64,000 nt of DNA from Brachionus rotundiformis (GCA_016802295.1 JAESIW010000162.1:227802-291801); one strand, 5' to 3'. Positions 22,001 through 33,379 are shown, counted from the stretch's first letter. A program made the numbers and translations. The notes: generated by a model from the sequence alone, not told the origin.

Positions 22001-25000
22001 GGTAAAAAAAATATGGGACTTGAAGTATGCAGTGTTGCCATGTGAGCTCAAGTGGTCGAATAATTTAATTATGGTGCTGAGTGAACAAGAGGGAAAATGT
22101 TTGAAATTTACGGCAACTAGTCAAGGGGAGATTTTTGTTGTCATGGCAACCACGCCTAGTGACCAAAACACTTGGTACATGTTTCAAATAACAACCAAAG
22201 GAGTGGTGTTTTATCGAGAGGGAAAGGCAGTTCTGCTGAACGAGGACTCGGCCGGAGGCACCACTGGTAATGGTGACATATACCAGAATTTTTTCATCTG
22301 TTTAAATTATGAGACCAGAAATGACGTGTTTGGTTTGTATGTCCAATACGGCATTCAGATTGACTCGGACGAGACGAGCCATTTGTACTTGAGCTATTTT
22401 GATGCTAGGCCATTGGTGCCGGCTTATTACAGCTTTGGTAGTCGGAGTGCTGATGTGCAAATTTTGAATGCGCGTTTGGAAAAATTTAGGCAAAGTGAGC
22501 AAATAAAGCTCAGGTGTCGGAAGTCATCGACACTTAACCGGGCCATTGACGCTGTGTGTGATTACCAGTGTCACCCGGCGTGTGATGGTTGCCATGAGCC
22601 ATATGAAGTCAATGCTTGCAAAAAATGCTCACACGCGGCCCTTAAGGTCAATGAGAGTAGGCTTTTGTGTGTGGAAAAGTGTCCAATTGGATATGAACAA
22701 GATTTGGATGATAACAAGATATGTAAAGATGTCAATGAATGCTTGAGTGAAAACGAGTGCCAGAAAAACTCTCAATGCATAAACACACAAGGCTCTTATA
22801 AGTGTGCGTGCAAAGATGGCTATATTGGAAATGGTCTTTTTTGTGAAGGTGATTTTTAGACAGTTTTTAATCAATTTTTATCAAATTGAAAAAAAAATTA
22901 ATTAAAAAATTGGCAAAATTTTTTATTTTTTTAATTTATAAAGATATTAATGAATGTTTAATGAAAAGCGACAATTGTAGCCTTAATGCAAATTGTATAA
23001 ACTTAATAGGCTCATTTAAATGCCAGTGCAATGCTGGCTTTCAAGGCGATGGACACGTTTGTGAAGGTAAAAGTGGCCCTTTTTTTCATTTAGACTTATC
23101 TTTGATTAAATTCTCAACTATTAGATATTGATGAATGTGTGCTCATAAATGACTGTCCATGGAACACCGAGTGCCAAAATTTAAAAGGCTCGTATGAGTG
23201 CAGATGTCCGCCTGGTTTCAAGATGATTAACCAAGAGTGCAAAGAAATAAATGAATGTGCTCAAGAGGAGCACAATTGCCTTGGAGAGCATGCATTGTGC
23301 CAAAATTTATTCGGCTCATTTGAATGCGTTTGTGAACAAGGGTATGCCATGTACAATGGATCTTGCCACGGTTAGTTGACCCACGCTGACTTTCTACTTG
23401 TTTTACCATTGCCCTTTTTATAGATATAAATGAATGCCATGCAGTGGTAAATCCATGTGACAGAGAAACTCAAAAGTGTATCAACACCAATGGTTCATAC
23501 AAATGTGAATGTCTCTTAAGCCACGATAGCTTTTGTATCGAAAAAACCCAGCCATGCTCACAAGGGTTTTATTCTTTAGATAATAAATGTTTAGGTAATG
23601 AAATTTAATCTTTAAAGAGATATTAATTAAAATTTTAAACCAAAGATTTGAACGAATGTCACTTAGATTTACATAACTGTGAGTCAGACGCTTCCTGTGT
23701 TAATACATTGGGCTCATTTTATTGTAAATGTGGACCTGGATTTGTCATTGATGAGCTTAATCGCTGTAGAGGTAAATATCTGTCAATTTTACTTGATAAA
23801 GTGGCATGCTCAGCTATATCCCACAATTTATCCAATCACAAAGCCTTGGGAATCGCATCCTATTTCCAAACTTAATTCAAATATTTAATTTAAATTTGAA
23901 AAAAATAAATTATAAAAACCATCTTTTATTAATTAATTAATTATTTTTTTTTATAATTATTATCTTAATTTTATCTTTTAATATCTATATTGCTAGATGT
24001 AGACGAGTGTGTGCTTGGATTACATGACTGTAGTTCGGATCAAACCTGTATAAACACAATTGGCTCATTTATCTGCGAGTGCAATCAATCGAACCTCACT
24101 TCTTTAAATAATAAATGTGTAGGTATATGTGTAAAAGATAATAAAGGAAATATCTATCTATTGGTTTATTTAAAATTTAATCAATTGAAAAAAAAAATTA
24201 TTTAAAAAAATAAAAGATAATTGTCTTTAAGCTGACAGTGGTGGCATTAACATGCATTGCTATTTGCTGGGCGCGGTTCAGGTATGTGAATGTGACAAAG
24301 GCTTCGAAATCAAAAACTCTACCAAGTCTCTACAAGCATGTGAAGACATTGACGAGTGTGACTCGGAGCCTTGTCCGGCAAATTCAAGGTGTATTAACTT
24401 TGAGGGTTCGTTTACATGTGAGTGTTTGCCAGGTTTTGTAGCCTTACGAGCTTCTGACCAGCTCGAGTGCTCGGACTTGGACGAATGCTCTAGTTGGCAT
24501 TTAAACATGTGCGATCCTGATCATGGACTATGCATCAATCGGCCAGGTAGCTACGAATGCCGGTGCAAGCAGGGATTTTATGGAAATGGCAGACAAAAAG
24601 GATGCTTTGACATCAACGAGTGTTCGTCCAACCAGACCAAGTGCCATCCACATTCAAAATGCTTTAACACTATCGGAAGTTTTGAGTGCAAGTGTAGCGA
24701 GGGCTACTTTAATACAGGAACTGATTGTGAAGGTAAAAAAAGATAAAATTAAGAAACATTTTATTAATAAATGATATTAGACATAAATGAATGTGTTGAC
24801 CAAGGCAAAGAAAACGAGTGTCTAGAGCTGAACTCATTTTGCTTAAATACACCTGGTTCCTATCATTGTAAGTGCTTCAATGGTCTCAGGAAAATGCCCA
24901 ACTCAGACGAATGTGTTGATGTAAATGAATGCATTGAAAATTTGCACAATTGTGACAATAATTCTAATTGTGTCAATTTGTTCGCTGGTTACAAGTGCCA

Positions 25001-27161
25001 GTGCGCCGATGGTTTCAAATGGTCCGACCAAGGACAGCACTGTGAGGACATAGACGAGTGCCAAATGAATTTGTGTGGCCAAAATTCCAATTGTGTCAAC
25101 TTGAACGGGACCTATGACTGTGTTTGTCATCCAGGATGGGGCCCAACAAGACAAAAGACATGCCAGGACATAGACGAGTGTAAGCAGGGCCTAGATCAAT
25201 GCAGCCCGAGTGCCAAATGCTTCAATACACCAGGTTCATATGAGTGCCGATGTAATTATGGTTTTGGCGGTGATGGATTCAATTGTTTTGATATTGACGA
25301 ATGCCAAGAGGACGCCAATCTGTGCAATAATGATCTTTATTTGGAATGTCTGAATACGGTAGGAAGCTATGAGTGCAAGTGTAAGGAAGGATTTTTAAAT
25401 GCTGCAAGTGGAGTTTGCATTGATTTGAATGAGTGCGACGAGTACCATCCTTGCAATGAAAATTCAATTTGTATCAACACCTTGGGCTCTTATAAATGTG
25501 AATGTGTCGCTGGATTTGAAAAATACCAATCTAATTCCAATTTTTGTTATGGTCAGAAACACATAAAATTGTATTTTTATCTCTAATTTATTAAATAATT
25601 TAGATATTGACGAATGTAGTGACCAAAGTCGGACACATGAGTGTCACCACTTTGCCAAATGTGAAAATACTTATGGTTCCTATAATTGTAGTTGTTTAGA
25701 GGGGTTCTATGGAAATGGCACATTTTGCCAAGACATTGACGAATGCTTGCTGTCTTTAAACTCCACCATATCATTGTGTAAAGACACTGGTAAATGTGTT
25801 AACACAATTGGCCACTACAGATGTGAATGCATGGATGGATTCGTAAATTCAAATACTTCCAATGAGTGCATAGGTTCTTGTTCTAGTTCTGTTGGGTGAC
25901 AATTAATTAATTTGAATTTGTAATTAAGACTTAAATGAGTGTGATTACGAAAGCTGTTTCTCAGCCTCGTCAATAGAGGGCCAAGATTGTTACTCATTCG
26001 GGTTGTGTAGGAACACCATAGGCTCATTTATGTGCGAATGCTTTGAAGGCTTTGAATACGATCAAGATTTGGGCTACTGTACAGGTAATAAGATCAATTA
26101 AAGCCAAATAAATATTTATTAAAATATTTTATTCATTTTTTAATAATTTAAATAAAGTATTATATAAGTGAACTAGAATTTAAGTGACCAGTTCAAAAGG
26201 TTTAGGTTTATTCTTAAAAATAAGCTTGATAGCTAAGTGCCATTTTTATGGTCAGTCATAACATGAATAATAGATAAATTAAAAAATTTTTTGATTTTAT
26301 TTTTATATGGAAGATATTGATGAGTGTAAGCGAATGGAGAAAGACTTGAATATTAAGGATGCTTGTAGAACTAGTCCAGTATCAATGGCCTCTTGTGTAA
26401 ACAAGTGCGGCAATTACAGCTGCGAATGCCGGGAGACCAGCACAACCATTGTCGATCTTTATGACCCAAACAAGTGCTATTTAAGTAAATCTAAAACTTG
26501 TAGATAAAGAATATTTTTTATTAATTTATTTTAATTTTAGAAAATCAAATAAGAGATTTGATGATAAATTTATACGTAGAAAAAAGTGATGCAAATATAT
26601 TCTTAAGAGATATGAATGTTACCATGGAAACGTGTGACCAAGGCGCTAAAAAGATAAAAAAAACTTTTTCTATTAGTTTCAACTCATTTCACCAATTATT
26701 GACCAATATCAAAAACCATAAATGGTTTCCAATCTACACAGACAATTCCAAATGGCCAGAAATCGAATTTGTGTGCAAAATAAACTTAACATTTGTGTAC
26801 AGTTTGGAAAGCTTTGAAAATTTGAATGATTTTAAACACGTAATGTTAAAAAAAGTGTTTAATTTAATTAATTTAAAACTAGATAATTATCTAAGGTTTT
26901 GATTGAGGATCCAGTTAGGAAAAGATGCTCTCTCTACGATCAAGAAGACATCCATTACGAAAAATCTCTAAAATTCAAAATAGCATTTTCTCTGGGTAGT
27001 TAAATAATACTTTATTTTTATATGTTTTTGTATCTTTTTTCAAAGCTTTGGTTATCGACATGGCTACAATTGAATCTTGTACACACATGCTCGAAAGAAT
27101 GGACGGCTCATTTGGCAAATACCAGCCAAAAATTGTCTTCAAAAAAGACCAACAACCATAA
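19081..27161 (+). CDS. Secreted MACPF / Methyltransf_FA / EGF-repeat protein (21 exons, ~2178 aa)
   Basis: Exons, phase-checked: 19081-19457, 19504-19774, 19828-19940, 20009-20155, 20202-20372, 20473-20585, 20636-20903, 20963-22848, 22944-23066, 23125-23370, 23424-23594, 23646-23771, 23997-24122, 24232-24732, 24781-25551, 25604-25873, 25929-26084, 26314-26484, 26541-26854, 26896-26995, 27046-27161. Domains: signal peptide; acidic N-terminus with a dibasic site; MACPF-type region spanning about 160-600, with the signature YGTHVVVSAKFGG near 404; a farnesoic acid O-methyltransferase-type (PF12248-like) domain about 850-995, ending PAYYSFGSRSADVQ; a Cys-rich segment; and about 20 calcium-binding EGF repeats (D-[ILV]-[DN]-E-C starts). 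EGF exon borders are all phase 1. No C-terminal membrane helix is seen, so the product is probably secreted. MACPF folds can insert into membranes or serve in development (astrotactin, BRINP); which applies is unknown. Confidence 0.88.
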
Positions 27162-27888
27162 ATAAAAACAATTTTTTTTTTTTTAGAAATTTTTATTCAT
27201 TGTATTTATTCTATCAATTTAATAAAATATTTAAAATTTAAAATGTCATATCTTAAAATAAATTATTTGCATATTCAAAATTAAAACCAAATATAAATTT
27301 AACTAAACTAAAAGTAGCTTAATTGAGTCGATTGTGACGTCTGCTTATTTAAGATTAATAATGCTTGCTTGGACAAATAGTTTAGATTCAGATTGTTTAT
27401 GAATTGAATAGAATAGAATAGTTTAGAATGCCAAAATACTAATTAAATTTGTGATTAAAATTGACAATGAATTAAAATTAAAAAAAATTGAAATTTGATC
27501 TGAGTGCGATAACCAAACTTAGTGAGACCACACTGTATGTATTAAACTGGACTTAATTATTTTGAATTAACTGGCTAATTTAATACGAAATACGAGGCAA
27601 TTTTTTTATAGTCTAGTTGTCCTTTAAATCAAGTTTTGTTTTTCTTTATTTTCCTTTTTTATATTTACTCTCGAATGGTAATTTTGAAATTAAAAAGAAA
27701 AAAATCCAAAACTAAAACTTGTATAGATAAAATGAGTCTCTTTATATTTTAAATTTATAACCTAAATTAGAGCTATAAACTTTTTTTTCATTGTGATAAA
27801 TATTAACATGATAAAATTTTTTAATAAAAATTTTCTAGACTCAAATTGATTTAATATTTTTTGTTAAAAGTTTTCTTTTGCTTTAGAA
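27162..27888. other. Spacer between MACPF-EGF gene and coiled-coil gene
   Basis: About 730 bp of AT-rich DNA with the MACPF-EGF 3' UTR at left and the next gene's promoter at right. A TTTAG just before the ATG at 27889 could be the acceptor of an intron in the 5' UTR. No other feature seen. Confidence 0.45.
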
Positions 27889-28810
27889 ATGTCCAATTTA
27901 GGCATTAAGAACAGCTTGGTAAATGAGATGGCCAGGAAGTTCGAGACAATTGCGCGCAGCAATTCGTCTGACTCGAGCAACTCGAACACCGGCTTAAGTA
28001 GGCCAAAAATTTTAATTAGCTATAAAATTTTGGTTTAATTGTTGTGGCTAGACTATATGAGTGTACCAAAGCGCTTCTCGGACAACGCCATAGATGAATT
28101 CGAGCACCTGGACAGAACCAATCGAGCACAGATAGCTTTTCAGCCAAAAAAAATTCACAATTTCACAGTAAAGCACCTTGATGACAAGCCAAATGTAATC
28201 TATTTTGCCTATTTTAATTTAACTATCATTTTACATAATGAATTTAAAATATTATTTATAAAAATATTTATCTTCTTTTTCATAATTAATTTAATTGAGA
28301 TGAGATAACACAATTTTAAATTATTTTGTCAAGTATTCAATTGACCTATTACGAATAGGAAAAAAAGAAATAAGAAAATATTAATAATAGGTTTGAAGAT
28401 AATTAATTAATAATTATTTAATTAAGAATCTTGAATTTGATTCGGATGAGATAAATTTTACTTTTAAATCAACCGACTCGAAGAAGCAAAGTACTGTGAA
28501 GCGTAAGAGTGGCATGGAAATTTTTAAAAATGATGTTGGTTCTGGTTCTGGCAAAGAGTGTGATGAATTAAGGCTCGAAATTGGACAACTTAGAGCTCAA
28601 TTGGCAGATATAAATGAAGAATTGTTAAATTTTAAGAAAAAATATCAAGAATTTCAACTAGAAACGGAAACAAATGAAAAAATGAGAAATCAGCAAGTGG
28701 ACAGACTGAGGCATAAAGTGGACTATCTTCTTAAGGCGAGCTTTTCGAACACTTTTTCCAAGTCTATTGATGAAGACCATGATCAAAGTGAACAAATAAT
28801 AAAATTTTAA
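27889..28810 (+). CDS. Coiled-coil protein of unknown family (211 aa)
   Basis: Three exons, 27889-27997, 28052-28194 and 28427-28810 (introns 54 and 232 bp), join in phase. The N-terminal third starts MSNLGIKNSLVNEMARKFE and then turns Ser/Asn-rich. The middle is polar with an acidic run near FDSDEINF. The last ~85 residues form a clear heptad coiled coil beginning ELRLEIGQLRAQLADINEEL. There is no signal peptide or membrane helix, so the protein is expected to be cytoplasmic or cytoskeletal and oligomeric. The coiled coil loosely resembles the C-termini of CIN85/CD2AP-type adaptors, but the SH3 and proline-rich parts are missing, so no name is given. It converges with the DUF2237 gene; only 36 bp separate the two stop codons, so their 3' UTRs must overlap or be very short. 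Confidence 0.75.
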
Positions 28811-28846
28811 ATAATTATTTATTAAATTTTGAATAAAAAAATTTAT

Positions 28847-29273
28847 CTATTGTAAATCATTGATTTTCATATTAAAATATTTCAGATAATCCAAGGCTTT
28901 GTGGTTTGTAGCTCTTAAGACAACTGGAGGAGCAAGTCCAGCTTTGTGTGCTTCGACCCATCTCGACACACAAAGACACCAGTTATCGCCAGGTTTTAAG
29001 CCAGGAAATCGGTACATGGGTCTTGGTGTGCTTAAGTCATTACCAAGTGATTTTGTGTAGTCGAGAAATTGTTGTGTAACTGTTGCACATATTAGATGAG
29101 TGCCCATATCCATTGAATTTGTTTCACATTTACCATTTCTTGTAAACCCAGTCATAGGTGACTCACCGCAGACATCAAGTCTCTCTGGAAAAATTCTTAA
29201 TTTAGGTCATTTGGATTAAAAAACTATTACCTTTATAAACATTAAGTTGGAATTGTCTAGACTCTTTATTCAT
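28847..29273 (-). CDS. DUF2237 family protein (126 aa)
   Basis: Two exons, 29273-29231 and 29184-28847, joined in phase 1 across a 46-bp intron; the first encodes only MNKESRQFQLNVYK. The product matches the DUF2237 signature along its whole length: LDVCGESPMTGFTRNGKC, D-M-G-T-H-L-I-C-A-x-V-T near the first third, GNDLSTP, FPGLKPGDNWCLCVSRWVEA and AGLAPPVVLRATN. The family occurs in bacteria and eukaryotes as small single-domain proteins with conserved Cys, Asp, His and Trp residues. Its biochemical role is not established, so none is proposed. Length is typical. The gene runs tail-to-tail with the coiled-coil gene. Confidence 0.92.
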
Positions 29274-29452
29274 TTTTTTAAATATAATGAGAGTTTATAA
29301 TAAATAACTTGGAATTTAACATATTTGATTAAAACTAATCAAACATTAGATCTGTGTTTATTACAGTCAATATTTTAAATAGAAATGCTTTAATCAAAAG
29401 ATTTATTGATCCAAAATCAGAATTGATAAATTTTTTCAAATTTAAATGTAGT

Positions 29453-30055
29453 GTCACCCTCCTCTTTTCGCAACCGGGCTTGGGACCGGCTTTGGCAGAG
29501 TTATGACGGCGTCTTTCCCTAAGAAGCCAGTGGGACGTTCATCATAAACAGCGCCACTCATCCGAGCACAAGGCTGCGAACTCGGCAACTATTTAGACTA
29601 GCTTGGAACCACAAACCAAGCGACTTAAAAGTCTTAACTTAAGGCTTCCAAAGTTACGTACTATCTGCAGAGGGTCAGCTGTACAGCAGGTTCTCGCTCC
29701 TTTCGGATTCTATACTGGGAGATGGTCGAAGCCAGCGGCGCCCTCATACGACAAGACTTGGACAAAGACCCGTAGGCCTATGTACCCGCCATACAGCTCT
29801 TCTGCAGACTACGTGAAAGACCACACACACATACGATGCATGTGGCTGCCACCACCCTCCTCTTTTTTCATCAGGGCTTGGGACCTGCGGATCGGCAGAG
29901 TTATGGTGACTAACATTTTTCAAAATTTTGTTTTTTCAAAAATTTAAAAAATGAAATGACTTAAAATGACCAAAATGTCATCCTATTTATACCCTTTTGA
30001 CTACATGACTCATTCAAATTAATTTAAGTAATTAAGATAACTTTTGATAAAAAAT
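29453..30055 (+). repeat. Dispersed repeat, copy 2 (603 bp)
   Basis: Nearly identical to the copies at 1553 and 52511, but shorter by two local deletions: about 14 bp after AAACCAAGCGAC (near 29625) and about three 9-bp units of the AACTAATTT tract near 30020. GTCACC starts at 29453 and GGTGAC ends at 29910. Because of the first deletion a 115-codon frame stays open here, starting at a TTG. That frame is interrupted in the other copies and resembles no protein I know, so it is not called a gene. Confidence 0.85.
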
Positions 30056-31550
30056 ATTTGAAATCAAAATGATTGAAATAAAATTTCTAATATTAATTTT
30101 CCTTTGGTCTGTATAAGTCATAAATTTTATTTTAATTTTAATTTAACTATTTAAAAAATTTTATATTAAAAAATTAAAGTCATATTGGCATCTTGAAGTA
30201 AATGATCTTTTCAAATTATCATTGCAATTCAATGAGATTATCTCAACATATAAGAATTAATCTTTAATTTAATTTAAACAATTTTAGTGTAACACAATTT
30301 TACATGTGATGTAAATATGAAAAAGTATTTACTCTAATTAATAATTGATTAGATTGATTTTTAAATTTATTAGGTCATTTTTTATTAAGTTTATCACGCG
30401 CTATTTATGATTTTTAAATTTAAATAAAAATATTTTTTAAGTTTTTTATTTAAAAAATATTGATAGGATCAATTCAGAATTTACCAGTTACCATCTACTT
30501 CTGAGCAGTCTTTTGATTTGGCCTATGATTCTGTCCTGAAAAATGGCTGAAAATTTAATTTTGAAAAATGAACTTTTTGATTTAAATTTAAAAATCGATC
30601 TTATCAATGTGTTGTAAAAATTTTTTTAAATTATTTATTTTTTAAATTTAAATACCATCTAAAGTGTGTTACATTGAAAATTATATAAATTAAATTTTAT
30701 ATTTGTAATTAATTCAAGGAATGTAATTAACTAAAGTATTTTTTCTCTATTCATTAAATAAATCCATATTTGATACCAATAAAGTAGTTGCTTATAAATT
30801 TTTTGCTTAGTTTTAATTCTCGATGGAACGATGCTTCTGCAAAAATAATAAGAGCCAAAACGAAAAATAGCTTCAAACCCCAACTAGACAAATACATGCA
30901 CATAAAATGGAGGGGGAAAGAGAGGAAAAAAAAATGAGTGATTATAGACTAGTCAATTAATTTTTATTAGTAAATATTTATTAAAATTATGCGCTTTTTT
31001 TATAAAATATTTAAATAATAAAACTTTTTTCTATAATTATTTTTCCATATTTTTGACCTAACTCCTGAAAAATAAAATTTTGACTTAGACTTAAAACCGT
31101 GACTTTGAATTTAATTCTATCTAAACTTAAAATAATAAAGGTATAAAATACCGTATTTATTAATAGAAAAATTTGTATAGATAAGAATTAAGTAATTTAA
31201 TTTTAAGATTTTTTTAAGTCCAATCGGGCAAAATAAATTGTTCACTCTAAATTTAAGACATTATATTTATCATGAATTTACTCACTGTCCATAAACTAGT
31301 TACTGGTCACTAGTATCAAATAAAGTACTCTATAAATACGACTAAAAGAACTTGATCTTTTCCTAACCAAAAATAATGAATCCAAGGTATAGAATAATTT
31401 TTACCAAGTCCGTTGTCACTTTTCAACAAAAGTTAATATTAATTTGACCAAAAATTAAAAATTTCAACACATCATCCTAATAATCTTTATAAATATTCAT
31501 AAATTACCTCTTAATAAATTTAATGCCAAAAGAAATAATTTTTTTAAAAA
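30056..31550. other. AT-rich intergenic region
   Basis: About 1.5 kb without a supported gene. Both strands were read for exons and tRNA-like boxes without result. The last few hundred bases should contain the SELENOK promoter. Confidence 0.5.
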
Positions 31551-32044
31551 ATGGTTTTCATAAATTCAAGAGGTATTTTTACTTTTGACCAGAATGAGAT
31601 CTTAAATGTCTGTTTTAAGGAGAAATAGTTAATTCAAAACCACCTTTGAATAAGATAACAGGATTTTTTTTTGGTATTTTTGCCGCCATTATATTTTTGT
31701 AAGATAAAAATAATTTAAAATTAATTTAAATTAATTTATTTAAAAAAAAAATAGTTTTAAATCCTTGTTGGAACCATTTATTGGCGACAGCCAGGGTTCA
31801 TCAAGTAACCGGTTAGGGGCAAATCGGGACAACGGACTGTACAGGTTGGCCTTTGGCTAATCAATTCGAGCTTTTTTTATTAATCTTTTTTCCAAAGGAG
31901 ATCTAATACAAGACGGAGAATTGGAGACTTTTCAAGCTTGGGCGGTGGTAAGATTCAGGCCCATTTTTTATCACCAAATTATTAAAATTGTTGCATTTAG
32001 ACACACCAAATGCACCACCATGTGTAGGAAGTTCCTGAGGTTAA
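31551..32044 (+). CDS. SELENOK: Selenoprotein K with in-frame UGA for selenocysteine (94 aa)
   Basis: Five small exons, 31551-31572, 31620-31698, 31755-31844, 31898-31947 and 32001-32044, join in consistent phases across 47-56 bp introns. The product has 94 residues, the length of human SELENOK. It starts MVFINSRGEI, has one membrane helix about 20-38 (ITGFFFGIFAAIIFFFKSLL, like SelK's ITDFF..FFKTLL), the segment LLEPFIGDSQG like insect SelK, a Ser/Asn/Arg-rich linker, and TRRRIGDF like the family's P-R-R-x-G-R-I. The penultimate codon is TGA (32036-32038), followed by GGT and the TAA stop, as in the family's Sec-Gly end. Read as a normal stop, the protein would lose only U-G. SelK is an ER-membrane protein tied to ER-associated degradation and DHHC6 palmitoylation. 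A SECIS structure lies ~100 bp downstream. Confidence 0.92.
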
Positions 32045-32045
32045 G

Positions 32046-32080
32046 TCGCCTCTGTACGCTTTTAAACGATACAGAGGCGA
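32046..32080 (+). promoter_or_regulatory. Hairpin 7 nt behind the SELENOK UGA codon (possible Sec redefinition element)
   Basis: TCGCCTCTGTA (32046-32056) pairs perfectly with TACAGAGGCGA (32070-32080) around a 13-nt loop, an 11-bp stem rich in G/C for this region. It begins 7 nt after the UGA and 1 nt after the true stop. Stem-loops at this spacing behind Sec UGA codons in other selenoprotein mRNAs (for example SELENON) promote recoding. Function here is inference from position and stability. Confidence 0.6.
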
Positions 32081-32141
32081 TTTTATTCTTATAAATATCC
32101 GAATTTAAAAATTTCGATCAATTAAATTAACTAATTAATTA

Positions 32142-32216
32142 ATCGTAAATTATTAATGATGCTTTATCACCAAATTTGGCTCACACAAAAGTGATGTTGC
32201 TGACAAAAATTCCGAT
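32142..32216 (+). promoter_or_regulatory. Candidate SECIS element of SELENOK
   Basis: About 100 nt after the stop the 3' UTR has ATGA (32156-32159) and TGA (32201-32203), the two halves of the SECIS non-canonical quartet. Between them GCTTTATCAC (32161-32170) pairs with GTGATGTTGC (32191-32200) with two central mismatches and one G-U. The apical loop starts CAAA, giving the expected unpaired A pair on its 5' side. Outside the quartet ATCG..AAATT and AATT..CGAT (32142-32216) form an imperfect lower helix. Form 1 or 2 is not decided; CCAAATTTGG could make a small extra stem. Confidence 0.75.
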
Positions 32217-32683
32217 ATTTATAAACATTTTTATTTTTTAATTAATTTTTGTTTTTATTTAATAAATTAAAACCAATTTTTAATAATTTTTTATGTACAT
32301 TTAATTATGAGTCTAAACAAAAGACCTTGTATCAACGGGTTTACTTTTGTTTGTGACAAATTTAATAAATCCATGTCATACCAATTTGTGGTCTTTTTTT
32401 AAACCCTGAAAAAAGTTGCTAATTTTAATGAGATGTTTGGTAAAAAAATAAGGCCATTATTTTTAAATGGTGCCAATGCCAAACATCCAACTAAAACTAG
32501 GATTTATCTTCCTCATCTGCCATTGGGACAGTTGAAATGCTGTCTGTTGGTAGCCTGAGTAACTGGTCTAAAGGATACTTTAGATTTTGGTCTGGTCGAT
32601 CTGCTTTTGGTTGTTTTTTTTGCATTTCTTTGACTTGTTAATTAAATTAATTAATTATTTAGTCTTGTTTAAATGAAAAAAAA
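32217..32683. other. Spacer with a possible unassigned minus-strand exon
   Basis: Apart from SELENOK 3' UTR, the minus strand at about 32633-32500 holds a clean 43-codon frame, MQKKQPKADRPDQNLKYPLD onward, ending in MADEEDKS and a stop, behind an AAG acceptor. It looks like a last exon of the secreted-protein gene at 32684-33379, but the obvious donor there is in the wrong phase, so it was not joined. Confidence 0.4.
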
Positions 32684-33379
32684 TTACTTTGATAGATTAG
32701 CTTGGCTTTTATCAAGACATTCGGCTGGCTTTTTATATTTTTTGGTAAAATAGACCGGATGGCGCATGAATATGAGAAAATCGCGACATATTTCAAGCTG
32801 ATTAAAGATTTGGTAAAGAGTTTCAAATGGTAGGACATTGTCAGTTAGTTTTTTTAGTTTGTTATCATAAGTGGACAGAAAAGCATCTTGGCCATCAAAT
32901 CGCCACAAATTATCGCTTTTGTTGCATTTATCCTCTGCCCTGAGGGTCTTAGCTTCTCTGTCCGGAAGTGGCCTTATCTTTGAATGAATGTCAACTATGC
33001 TAGGTGACGAGCAATTGAACACAATTGCATAAAAGCCATTACCAGTATGATTTTTGATTCTGTCATAGACCTCCAGAACATTGGTAATGTTCTCTTTTTT
33101 GGCTATTTTTCTCAGAGATTGTTTGATTTTTTTATGAAATTTCTTCGCTTCGCCCAAGCGATAACTAATTGCCTTTTTATCTTCATTTTTTTCTCGATTT
33201 CTCTTTCTATTTTTATGAGATTTTTTATTTTTTGGTGCCTTGTGGGCTCTTTTTTGATACAAAACATTACCAACATAGTCAACTTGTTCCAAAGTGGTGC
33301 CACTGCTTGCCAACTCGTTTGAAAGGCAAACATCTATTTTAAATTGAATTAGGACAAGCAATAAAAAAATTAAACGCAT
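32684..33379 (-). CDS. Secreted basic protein of unknown family (231 aa)
   Basis: Single ORF from an ATG at 33379. A clear signal peptide (MRLIFLLLVLIQFKIDVCLS) is followed by a strongly basic segment at about 45-70, rich in Lys/Arg/Asn, that looks like a processing or heparin-binding region. The C-terminal half has four cysteines (in FNCSSP, DKCNKS, EICRDF and AECLDK) that could form two disulfides, two N-glycosylation sequons (NIT, NHT) and the conserved-looking block NLWRFDGQDAFLSTYDNKL. The family is not recognised. The final codons AAG TAA overlap a possible splice donor (A-A-G-T-A-A), so the true C-terminus could continue into an exon near 32633. It is transcribed toward SELENOK's 3' end. 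Confidence 0.65.
   Translation of the reverse strand: MRLIFLLLVLIQFKIDVCLSNELASSGTTLEQVDYVGNVLYQKRAHKAPKNKKSHKNRKRNREKNEDKKAISYRLGEAKKFHKKIKQSLRKIAKKENITNVLEVYDRIKNHTGNGFYAIVFNCSSPSIVDIHSKIRPLPDREAKTLRAEDKCNKSDNLWRFDGQDAFLSTYDNKLKKLTDNVLPFETLYQIFNQLEICRDFLIFMRHPVYFTKKYKKPAECLDKSQANLSK

Noticed and set aside
29603..29947. 115-codon frame inside repeat copy 2
   Set aside because: It begins with TTG, exists only because of the 14-bp deletion in this copy, and is broken in the other two copies; no protein similarity recognised.
32684..33379. Assignment of the secreted basic protein to a growth-factor or cystatin family
   Set aside because: Four cysteines and a basic segment are not enough; no diagnostic motif was found.
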